Of a DNA stretch of 64,000 nt, positions 1 to 7,193 are shown piece after piece (the stretch's first letter is position 1; each line of letters starts with the position of its first letter). A program made the translations under genes and the position numbers. The stretch lies in NCBI RefSeq assembly GCF_002904335.1, contig NZ_PPHF01000164.1, positions 62,001 to 126,000 of the forward strand. Direction: 5' to 3'. The notes under the pieces were generated by a model. The model saw only the letters and a program-made list of their open reading frames with translations, was not told where the DNA came from and searched no databases. The stretch comes from Amycolatopsis sp. CA-126428. GTDB taxonomy: Bacteria > Actinomycetota > Actinomycetes > Mycobacteriales > Pseudonocardiaceae.

Positions 1-43
1 CCACGACCGCGCGGGCCACTGCCTTCGTCGTCGAAGTACGCAC
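1..43 (-). CDS. N-terminus of a leftward gene, cut by the window edge
   Basis: A GTG codon at 43 reading leftward is preceded by a strong purine-rich ribosome site (GAGGAGG, four bases upstream) and opens a frame reading MRTSTTKAVARAVV. This is a basic start that could lead into a signal peptide. Only 14 residues are visible, so no product can be named. A CebR-like LacI-family operator lies about 20 bases upstream, and two secreted carbohydrate enzymes lie on the other side of it. The hidden gene may therefore be another CAZyme or a sugar transporter component; that is inference. Confidence 0.5.
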   Translation of the reverse strand, partial: MRTSTTKAVARAVV

Positions 44-63
44 TCCGCCTCCTCCTCGTCGAG

Positions 64-81
64 TCTGGGAGCGCTTCCAGA
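64..81. promoter_or_regulatory. CebR/LacI-family-like operator
   Basis: The 18-bp inverted repeat TCTGGGAGCGCTTCCAGA has one mismatched pair. Its core, TGGGAGCGCTTCCA, differs by one base from TGGGAGCGCTCCCA, the known target of the actinobacterial cello-oligosaccharide repressor CebR. It sits between the leftward gene starting at 43 and the rightward glycosidase at 424, closer to the former. This suggests sugar-induced control of the leftward gene. Confidence 0.6.
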
Positions 82-423
82 CGAAAGAGTAGGAAGCCGC
101 GCTCGCTGTGTAAAGCATCCGGTTCGGCGGCCCGTTGTTCTCGAACCGATTCGACTGTACCTTCAGTGGCGGTGTAACTTTCACCTCCCTTTCGGCCCTG
201 CCGCCGGGAACCGGGTGCCGGTTCAGGACGGCGGGGATGAGGAAACCTGTTTCAAAACAACAGCTTCAGCCGATCGTCCGACGGCTGGCCGGAACCCAAA
301 ATGTGTCTGTTGTGGACAGTTGACAGACGGCTTCATTGACCTTCCGCCGAGCGGGTTCGTACGATGCTGCCGAGCCGACCGGGCGAACCGGTTCGACGGC
401 TCGCCGAACCGCAGGAGGAGTCG
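82..423. other. Intergenic region upstream of the glycosidase pair
   Basis: No convincing gene lies here. The region holds several GAACCG-containing palindromes: GAACCGG-GTG-CCGGTTC at 208-224 and CGAACCGGTTCG at 384-395, with further GAACCG half-sites nearby. These could bind a regulator of the downstream glycosidases. A TTGACA at 320-325 lacks a matching -10 element, so no promoter is claimed. Confidence 0.35.
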
Positions 424-2532
424 ATGAAGACGAATCTCCGGCTGGGACGCCTGGCTTCGGTGGCCGCGGCGGTCCTGGTGGTGGCGTTCCCGGCGTTGCC
501 GGCGGCTTCGGGGTACGCGGCCGCGGGTGAGTCGATGACGGTGGACCTCGCGTCGGCGCGCGGGCCGTCGACCGGGGTCGGCGAGGGGTTCCTGTACGGC
601 ATCAGCCAGGACGGCACGCAGCCGGCGGACCAGTACCTGCAGCCGCTGGGCATCACGGCCTTCCGCGGTGGCGGCTGGTTCTCCGGCGGGTGGATCCGGG
701 ACGACTACCAGAACGGCAGCGCCACCAAGGCCGACCTGAACTCGATCATCGCGCAGGCGAAGCGGCTGACCCAGCCGCCCTACCACGCCCAGTACCAGGT
801 GCTGGTCAGCGACATCTACGGGGCGAACGGCGGTCAGCCGTCTAACACGATGTACCCGTGCGACAACGGCAACTGCGCGAACTGGATCAGCTTCATCGAC
901 GCGACCGTGGGAGCCCTGCAGGGAACGGGCTTGAAGTTCGCCTACGACATCTGGAACGAGCCGGACATCTCCGCGTTCTGGACGCGCGGGGTGTCCAGCC
1001 CGCAGTACTTCCAGATGTGGGACACCGCCTACCGGGAGATCCGCCGGCTGGCGCCGGGCGCGCTGATCGTGGGCCCGTCGCTGGCGTTCACGCCGGACCA
1101 GAACCCGGGGGAGTGGAACGCGTTCCTCTCGCACACCAAGGCGGCCGGGACCGTGCCGGACGAGATCACCAACCACGACGAGGGCGACGGCGACGACCCG
1201 GTGCAGGTCGGCCAGTCGATCACCCGGTACCTCGCGAACAACGGCCTCTCGCCGATCCCGCTGTCCGCCAACGAATACCAGCCGGCCGACCGGCAGACCG
1301 CCGGCGTGACGGCCTGGTACCTGGCGCGCTTCGCGCAGTCGAGCTACGTCAACGCGATGCGGGGCAACTGGGTCTGCTGCGTGACCCCGAACCTGACCGG
1401 GGTCCTCACCCAGAGCGGGGGGACCTGGCTGCCGACCGGCCACTGGTGGGCGCTGCGCGACTACGCGGACATGACCGGCACGCTGGTGAACACCTCCGGC
1501 CAGGTCGGCTCCACGGCGATCTCGGCGGCCAAGGACAGCGCGGCCGGCCGCGCCGTCGCCGTCATCGGTGACGAGAAGGGGTACACCGGCCCCGCGTCGG
1601 TCGCCTTCACCGGGTTGTCCTCGGTGCCGTGGCTGGCCGGCAACGGCAGCGTCAAGGTCGTGGTGCAGCGCATCCCCGACCAGGCACCGTTGAGCGCACC
1701 GCAGGTCGTCTTCAGCCAGAACGTGAACGCCGCCGGCGGCTCGGTGACGATCCCGTTCACCTTCCAGGCCTCCCACGACGCCTTCGCGATCTACCTGACG
1801 GCGACGGGTCCGGGGAGCGGCAACACCGTCACCGTCACCAGCCCCGGCGACCAGACCGGGACCGCCGGGACGGCGATCGGCGGCGTGCAGATCCACGCCA
1901 CCGACTCGGCGGCCGGGCAGAGCCTGGCCTACGCGGCCACCGGCCTCCCGCCGGGGCTGTCGATCAACGCCTCCTCCGGCCTGATCACCGGCACCCCGGC
2001 GGCGGGCGGCAGCTACGGCGTGACGGTCTCCGCCACCGACACCACCGGCGCGTCCGGGACGGCGACGTTCACCTGGACGATCTCCGGCGGCGCGGGCGGG
2101 TTCCCGGGCGGCGACCACACGCTGGTGACCGTCGCCGGCACCCTGTGCCTGGACGTCTACGGCAACTCGAGCACCTCCGGTGCCGTCATCGACCAGTGGT
2201 CCTGCAACGGGCAAAGCAACCAGCAGTTCCAGTTCGTCGCGGCTTCCGGCGGCTACGGCGAACTGCGGGCGCGCAACTCCGGCCAGGACGTCTCGGTGTC
2301 GGGCAGCTCGACGGCGCAAGGCGTGCCGGACATCGTCCAGCAGCCGGCCAGCACCTCCGCCGGAAGCCTCTGGCTACCGCAGCAGCAGTCCGACGGCACC
2401 TGGCAGTTCAAGAACCGGAACAGCGGCCTGTGCCTGGACGTCTACGGCGCCAGTGGCACCGCGGGACAGCAGCTGGACCAGTGGCCGTGCAAGAACGCCC
2501 CCGGCACCAACCAGGACTTCTCCGCACGCTGA
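424..2532 (+). CDS. Secreted clan-A glycoside hydrolase with Ig-like and ricin-type lectin domains
   Basis: 702 residues. The start at 424 follows GGAGGAG at a good distance and begins with a signal peptide ending near Ala-32. The catalytic part (about 35-440) has the clan-A pattern: an acid/base Glu in IWNEPD (about residue 178) and a likely nucleophile Glu in LSANEYQ (about 283). This resembles GH39/GH30-type barrels. Residues about 455-550 form a putative Ig (He_PIG) domain with GLPPGLSINASSGLITGTP. Residues about 560-702 form a ricin B-type (CBM13) lectin with repeated LCLDVYG and QWxC motifs. The next gene, 31 bases downstream, is a GH43 galactanase-like enzyme with the same lectin type, so the pair probably attack the same plant polysaccharide outside the cell, perhaps arabinogalactan. 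The exact GH family is not certain. Confidence 0.8.
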   Translation: MKTNLRLGRLASVAAAVLVVAFPALPAASGYAAAGESMTVDLASARGPSTGVGEGFLYGISQDGTQPADQYLQPLGITAFRGGGWFSGGWIRDDYQNGSATKADLNSIIAQAKRLTQPPYHAQYQVLVSDIYGANGGQPSNTMYPCDNGNCANWISFIDATVGALQGTGLKFAYDIWNEPDISAFWTRGVSSPQYFQMWDTAYREIRRLAPGALIVGPSLAFTPDQNPGEWNAFLSHTKAAGTVPDEITNHDEGDGDDPVQVGQSITRYLANNGLSPIPLSANEYQPADRQTAGVTAWYLARFAQSSYVNAMRGNWVCCVTPNLTGVLTQSGGTWLPTGHWWALRDYADMTGTLVNTSGQVGSTAISAAKDSAAGRAVAVIGDEKGYTGPASVAFTGLSSVPWLAGNGSVKVVVQRIPDQAPLSAPQVVFSQNVNAAGGSVTIPFTFQASHDAFAIYLTATGPGSGNTVTVTSPGDQTGTAGTAIGGVQIHATDSAAGQSLAYAATGLPPGLSINASSGLITGTPAAGGSYGVTVSATDTTGASGTATFTWTISGGAGGFPGGDHTLVTVAGTLCLDVYGNSSTSGAVIDQWSCNGQSNQQFQFVAASGGYGELRARNSGQDVSVSGSSTAQGVPDIVQQPASTSAGSLWLPQQQSDGTWQFKNRNSGLCLDVYGASGTAGQQLDQWPCKNAPGTNQDFSAR

Positions 2533-2563
2533 CGCACCCGCGCGGCAAGGAAAGGAACCCAGG

Positions 2564-4039
2564 ATGTCCAGCTCACCGCACCGGCTCCCGAGGGAACGGG
2601 CGAACCGGCCACTCGCTCTGCTCGCCGTCCTGCTGGCCGTCGTGGCCGGGTTGCTGGTGCCCGCGGCCCGGGCGCAGGCGGCGGTGAACACGTTCACCCT
2701 CGGCGCCACGCGGTACGACACCGCCGGCCGCGCGCTGCAGCTGCACGGCATGGGCATCGTGCAGGCCGGGGACACCTGGTACGGCTTCGGCGAGGACAAG
2801 ACCGGCCAGACCACGGCCAACACCGCCTTCCAGGACATTCCTTGCTACACGTCGACCGATCTGGCGAACTGGACCCACCAGGGGATCGCGCTGGCGAAGC
2901 AGAGCAGCGGCGACCTCGGGCCGAACCGCATCGTCGAGCGGCCCAAGGTGCTGTACAACGCCGCCACCAAGCTGTTCGTGATGTACCTGCACATCGACAA
3001 CACGAGCTACTCCGACCAGCGCGTCGGCGTGGCGACCAGCCCCACGCCCTGCGGGCCGTACAGCTACCGGGGCAGCTTCCAGCCGCTGGGCAACCAGAGC
3101 CGCGACATCGGCTTGTTCCAGGACACCGACGGGTCGGCGTACCTGATGAGCGAGAACGCCGGCCGCAGCCTCCGCATCTACCGGCTGTCCGCGGACTACA
3201 CGACGGTGGCGAGCGCGGTGGCGACGCTGCCCAACTACGAGTCCCCGGCCGTGATCAAGGTCGGCGGGACGTACTACCTGCTGGCGTCCCACCTGACCGG
3301 GTGGGCCACCAACGACAACGTGTACGCGACCGCGTCGTCGATGGCCGGGCCGTGGTCGGCGTTCCGGAACTTCGCGGCGGCGGGCACGAACACCTACAAC
3401 AGCCAGACCGCGAACATCATCACGGTCCAGGGCAGCTCGGCGACCACCTACCTCTACGCGGGCGACCGCTGGACGGGCAACGCCATGGGCGATTCGCCGC
3501 TGATCTGGCTGCCGCTCACGATCCGCGGCACGACGGTCAACCTGGGCCAGTACCCGAGCTGGAGCCTCGACACCGGCGCGGGGACGTGGTCGGCGAACTC
3601 GGGCCTGCCCGCCGCCGGCACGCACGTGCTGAAGAACGCCAACAGCGGAATGGTCATGGACGCCTCGGGCGCCTCCACGGCGACCGGCGGCAAGATCATC
3701 CAGTGGCCGGCGCACGGGGGCACCAACCAGCAATGGCGGTTGACGAAGGTGTCCGACAACGTCTTCACGGTGGTCAACGTCAACAGCGGGCTGTGTCTCG
3801 ACGTCCCGGACGGGTCCACGGCGAACGGCGTCCAGCTGCAGCAGTGGACCTGCACCGGTGCCGCCGGTCAGCAGTGGGCCGCGGACCTGGTGGGCAGCCT
3901 CACCGGCAGTCAGTACGTCCTGGAAAACGTCGGCAGCGGCCTCGTGATCGGGGTGTCCGGGTCGTCCACCGCGAGCGGGGCGCAGGTCAGCCAGCTCGGC
4001 GGGTCGGGCGCCTCGAGCCAGGTGTGGGCGGTCTCCTGA
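2564..4039 (+). CDS. Secreted GH43 enzyme, exo-beta-1,3-galactanase-like, with ricin-type lectin
   Basis: 491 residues. It starts at ATG 2564 after an AAGGAAAGGA ribosome site and has a signal peptide ending near AQA (about residue 42). The five-bladed GH43 domain follows. It keeps the IVERPKVLYN segment, in which the Glu (about 124) corresponds to the proposed acid in GH43 subfamily 24 exo-beta-1,3-galactanases; it also has DTDGSAYL and NYESPAVIK. The C-terminal third (about 350-491) is a ricin/CBM13 lectin with three QxW-type repeats. It is transcribed with the upstream clan-A glycosidase. Together they fit breakdown of type II arabinogalactan, with the lectin tails holding the enzymes on the polymer. 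Subfamily assignment rests on motif recognition only. Confidence 0.8.
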   Translation: MSSSPHRLPRERANRPLALLAVLLAVVAGLLVPAARAQAAVNTFTLGATRYDTAGRALQLHGMGIVQAGDTWYGFGEDKTGQTTANTAFQDIPCYTSTDLANWTHQGIALAKQSSGDLGPNRIVERPKVLYNAATKLFVMYLHIDNTSYSDQRVGVATSPTPCGPYSYRGSFQPLGNQSRDIGLFQDTDGSAYLMSENAGRSLRIYRLSADYTTVASAVATLPNYESPAVIKVGGTYYLLASHLTGWATNDNVYATASSMAGPWSAFRNFAAAGTNTYNSQTANIITVQGSSATTYLYAGDRWTGNAMGDSPLIWLPLTIRGTTVNLGQYPSWSLDTGAGTWSANSGLPAAGTHVLKNANSGMVMDASGASTATGGKIIQWPAHGGTNQQWRLTKVSDNVFTVVNVNSGLCLDVPDGSTANGVQLQQWTCTGAAGQQWAADLVGSLTGSQYVLENVGSGLVIGVSGSSTASGAQVSQLGGSGASSQVWAVS

Positions 4040-4067
4040 GCCGGCCGGCGTGCCGCCCGCTCGCGCT

Positions 4068-5216
4068 TCAGCCGGCTTGCGCGGGCGGCATCGACCGGTA
4101 CTGGTCCAGGACGGCGGGGTTCTGCAGCGACATCCACTTCGTGACTTCCGCGTAGGTGGCGCAGACCGTCTCGGGTTTGGTGCACACCTCACCCATGAAG
4201 CCCTCCGCGGCCCGGGAGAACGCCCCGCCGGCCCAGTCGTTGAAGTGGTTGCCGATGACGAGCGGAGCGCGGTTGCCGTCGAAGGCGGCGTGGTAGGCGG
4301 CGCGGTAGGTCTCGAGCGTGGCCTGGGTGTACTGCTCGGCGTGGGACGGGTCGTTCCTGGCGTGGTTGAACTGGTACCACAGGTTGTAGTCCATCATGAT
4401 GACTTTTTTGTGCAGCGAGGGCACCTTCACGTACGGCATCCAGAACTCCCGGATGCCGTCGATCTCGGTGGGCCACTTGACGCCGTCGGACGGCTGGCTG
4501 GAGTCGAACGTGTAGCCGGCGTCGCGCATGGCGGGAAAGGCCGCGGCCCAGTTGCCTTCGAGGCACGGCGTCCGGCCACCGGTGACGTCCTTGGCGGACA
4601 GGTGCAGCCCGAGCCGGTCGCGGGCGTCGTCGACGAAGCGGCTGAACTGGCCGATTTCGTCGGCCCAGCCCGCCGCGGTCCACCGTCCGACGCTCGGCTC
4701 GGCGCCGGCGCAGAAGTGCCCGTTGTAGTGCGTGCCGATCTGGTGCCCCGCGGCGACGGCGGTGTTGAGGTCCTGGACCCGGGTGGCGACTTCCCGGGCA
4801 CTGCGGCCGAAGCCGATCGACGCCCCGCCGGGCCGGTGGCCGGGGCCGGTGTAGCGCGCCCGCTGCTCGTCGGTCAGCAGGTAGATGCCCGAGAGGAAGC
4901 CGCTGAAGTGCGCGTTGACGGATTTGGCGAGGGCGAGGTAGCGGCTCCAGTGTTCGTGCGAGCCGGCCCCGTCGAAGGAGAAGAGCACGAACTGCGGCGG
5001 CTTTTCCCCCGGCCGCAAGGGGTGCATCCACACCGGATCCTGGACAACCGGAGGCGGCGTGGTGGACGCGGCGACGGGCGAACCCCCGGCCGGCCGGCTC
5101 GGCGGGACGGGGCCGTCGTCGAGGGAGATGATCAGGACGCCGGCCAGCACGAGGGCGACGATGACGGTCAACCAGGCGCCCGGCCACCGCGCCAATCGTG
5201 ACGAGCGAGAACTCAT
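4068..5216 (-). CDS. Membrane-anchored polysaccharide-deacetylase-like protein
   Basis: 382 residues. The ATG at 5216 is preceded by GGGGGAGGGGG. An N-terminal membrane segment (about 14-33, WLTVIVALVLAGVLIISL) is followed by a Pro/Ser/Thr-rich linker and a NodB-fold-like domain. The usual TFDD motif is replaced by FSFDGA, keeping one Asp. The metal motif appears as GTHYNGH (about residue 200), consistent with His-x3-His. The C-terminal part contains many aromatic and His residues and three or four Cys. It faces the secreted glycosidases convergently and may act on cell wall or environmental polysaccharide. Because the first motif is altered, catalysis is uncertain; a carbohydrate-binding or non-canonical esterase role is possible. 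Confidence 0.65.
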   Translation of the reverse strand: MSSRSSRLARWPGAWLTVIVALVLAGVLIISLDDGPVPPSRPAGGSPVAASTTPPPVVQDPVWMHPLRPGEKPPQFVLFSFDGAGSHEHWSRYLALAKSVNAHFSGFLSGIYLLTDEQRARYTGPGHRPGGASIGFGRSAREVATRVQDLNTAVAAGHQIGTHYNGHFCAGAEPSVGRWTAAGWADEIGQFSRFVDDARDRLGLHLSAKDVTGGRTPCLEGNWAAAFPAMRDAGYTFDSSQPSDGVKWPTEIDGIREFWMPYVKVPSLHKKVIMMDYNLWYQFNHARNDPSHAEQYTQATLETYRAAYHAAFDGNRAPLVIGNHFNDWAGGAFSRAAEGFMGEVCTKPETVCATYAEVTKWMSLQNPAVLDQYRSMPPAQAG

Positions 5217-5368
5217 CGAAGACCCCCTCCCCCTATTACGCACCGTCATAAGCAGGACGCGGAGGTGGTCGATCCGGGTGCATCGAAGTGATATCCGTAA
5301 CCCATAAGCAACCGCGCTGACGCACGCAGAGTCGCTCGGTGCGCTATCGCGTTCACCTCGCCGGAGGA

Positions 5369-6541
5369 TCACCGAGGGGCGGCCAGCACGGCCGCGAGGC
5401 CGTCTTGCAGGTCCTTCACGAAATACCCGGGAACCTCCAGCGACGGGAAGTGCCCCCCGGTCTCCGGCGACCGCCACCGGACGATCCGCCGGTACCGCTC
5501 CTGTGCCCAGGCACGCGGGTACTTCTCGATGTCGCGCGGGTACGTCGTGATGGCCGACGGGACGTCGACCCGCAGCTCGGGGTCCAGCGAGTTGTGGCTC
5601 TCGTAGTAGATGCGGGCCGCCGACGCGCCGGTCCGGGTCAGCCAATACAGGGTGACGTCGTCGAGGATGCGGTCGCGGGAAATCGTCTCGAAGGGGCTGT
5701 CTTCGGTGTCGGACCACTCGGCGAACTTGTCGAGGATCCAGGCGAGCAGCCCGACCGGTGAGTCGACGAGCGAATAGCCGATGGTCTGCGGCCGGGTGGC
5801 CTGCTGCTTCGCGTACGCCGCGCGGTGGTGCCAGAAATCGTGGGTTTCCTCGGTCCACCGGCGCTCGGCCGGCGTCAGCCCGTCCGTGATCAGCCCGGGC
5901 GGTCCCGCCGCGAACGTGGTGTGGATGCCGAGAACGTGCTCCGGGAACCGCCCGCCGAGGACCGTGGTGATGTTGCCGCCCCAGTCGCCGCCGTGGGCGG
6001 TGAACCTGCGGTAGCCGAGGCGGTCCATCAGCTCCACCCACGCGGCCGCGATCTTCTCCGTTCCCCACCCGGTGGTCGCCGGCTTGTCGCTGTACCCGAA
6101 GCCCGGCAGCGACGGGACCACGACGTGGAACGCCGGTGCCCCGGCATCTTCCGGATCGGCCAGCTCGGCCACGACGTCGACGAACTCGGCGATGCTGCCC
6201 GGCCAGCCGTGCGTCAGGATCAGCGGCGTGGCGTCCGCGCGCGGGGACCGGCGGTGCAGGAAGTGGATGCCCAGCCCCTCGATGGTCGTGCGGAACTGGC
6301 CGATCCGGTCGAGGCGGTCTTCGAACGACCGCCAGTCGTACCCGGTGCGCCAGTAGTCCACGACGTCGACGAGGTCGGCCAGGGGAACGCCCTGGCCCCA
6401 TCGGGCCGGGCCGGGCGCGGCGTGCCGGACCGTCTCGGCCTCCGGCAGCCGCGCCGCGGCCAGCCGCGCGCGCAGATCGTCGAGATCGGCGTCGGTGGCG
6501 CGGGCTTCGAATGCTCGGACATCGCTGGCGAGCTGGGGCAT
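5369..6541 (-). CDS. Epoxide hydrolase (EHN-type alpha/beta hydrolase)
   Basis: 390 residues, starting at ATG 6541 after AGGAG. The first 100 or so residues are the epoxide-hydrolase N-terminal domain (LDDLRARLAAARLP, and later the WRTGYDWR segment typical of this family). They are followed by an alpha/beta-hydrolase core with oxyanion motif HGWPGS, nucleophile Asp in HGGDWGG (about 178), lid tyrosines in the middle, and the His in GGHFPSLEVP. Such enzymes open epoxides to diols in the cytoplasm. It is divergent from the CGNR regulator at 6624, and the paired operators between them suggest that regulator controls it. Confidence 0.85.
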   Translation of the reverse strand: MPQLASDVRAFEARATDADLDDLRARLAAARLPEAETVRHAAPGPARWGQGVPLADLVDVVDYWRTGYDWRSFEDRLDRIGQFRTTIEGLGIHFLHRRSPRADATPLILTHGWPGSIAEFVDVVAELADPEDAGAPAFHVVVPSLPGFGYSDKPATTGWGTEKIAAAWVELMDRLGYRRFTAHGGDWGGNITTVLGGRFPEHVLGIHTTFAAGPPGLITDGLTPAERRWTEETHDFWHHRAAYAKQQATRPQTIGYSLVDSPVGLLAWILDKFAEWSDTEDSPFETISRDRILDDVTLYWLTRTGASAARIYYESHNSLDPELRVDVPSAITTYPRDIEKYPRAWAQERYRRIVRWRSPETGGHFPSLEVPGYFVKDLQDGLAAVLAAPR

Positions 6542-6562
6542 GAGATCTCCTGACCACGGCGG

Positions 6563-6622
6563 AACCGGCTAAGACGGTTCTAACACGCCGGCCACCCGGC
6601 AGGCAACCGGCTAAGCTGGTTC
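6563..6622. promoter_or_regulatory. Twin operators for the CGNR regulator
   Basis: Two near-identical 18-bp sites lie between the divergent genes: AACCGGCTAAGACGGTTC at 6563-6580 and AACCGGCTAAGCTGGTTC at 6605-6622. Each is an imperfect palindrome of AACC/GGTT type, and the copies are exactly 42 bp apart, four helical turns. The second ends two bases before the regulator start and contains TAAGCT, a -10-like hexamer six bases before the ATG. This suggests a leaderless, self-repressed transcript. Confidence 0.7.
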
Positions 6623-6623
6623 C

Positions 6624-7187
6624 ATGCGTGCTGGGTTCCCCGACTTCCGCCTCGGTACCGTGCTGGCGACGAGCTTCACGGCGACGCTGACGGAACGCTG
6701 TGGCGACCCCGTGGAGCGCATTCCCACGCCACAGCGGCTCGTCGACTGGCTGGCCGTGAGCGGCCTCGCCGTGGAGACCTGCACTGCCGCGCAGCTCGGC
6801 CTAGCCCGCGAGCTGAGGGAGTCGATCCACGCCGTCGCGACCGCGGCGGCGCTGCAGGACGCCCTTCCGGCGGCCGCGGTCCAGGTCCTCAACGACCGCA
6901 GCGTGCAGGGCCGGGCCGCAGCCGTCCTGACGCCCGAAGGTCATCGGCGATGGCAGCTCGGCTCGGCTTCCAGCGTGGAGGACGCCCTCGGCGTGATCGC
7001 CGCCGACGCGATCGGCATCGTCGCGGGCGAACGGGACGGGAAATTGGCCCTGTGCGCGTCACCGACCTGCCGGGCCGCCTTCTTCGACACGAGCCAAAGC
7101 CGCACGCGCAAATGGTGTGACATGAACACGTGCGGAAATCGTCAGAAGAAGGCGCGCTTCCACGCCAACCAGCGCAAAAAGCCCTGA
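6624..7187 (+). CDS. CGNR zinc-finger (ABATE-domain) transcriptional regulator
   Basis: 187 residues. The N-terminal ABATE-like domain (about 1-135, FPDFRLGTVLATSFTATL onward) probably senses a ligand. The C-terminal CGNR zinc finger (about 140-187) has CASPTCRAAFFDTSQSRTRKWC followed by CGNRQKKARFH, supplying the zinc Cys residues and the signature. There is no Shine-Dalgarno; the ATG sits just after a -10-like TAAGCT, consistent with leaderless translation. It is divergent from the epoxide hydrolase and overlaps twin operators, so it likely represses both itself and the hydrolase. The stop lies in a small CTGATC/GATCAG palindrome shared with the convergent neighbour. Confidence 0.85.
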   Translation: MRAGFPDFRLGTVLATSFTATLTERCGDPVERIPTPQRLVDWLAVSGLAVETCTAAQLGLARELRESIHAVATAAALQDALPAAAVQVLNDRSVQGRAAAVLTPEGHRRWQLGSASSVEDALGVIAADAIGIVAGERDGKLALCASPTCRAAFFDTSQSRTRKWCDMNTCGNRQKKARFHANQRKKP

Positions 7188-7193
7188 TCTCGA

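Noticed and set aside
320..325. TTGACA as promoter of the glycosidase pair
   Set aside because: No -10-like hexamer at 16-19 bases downstream.
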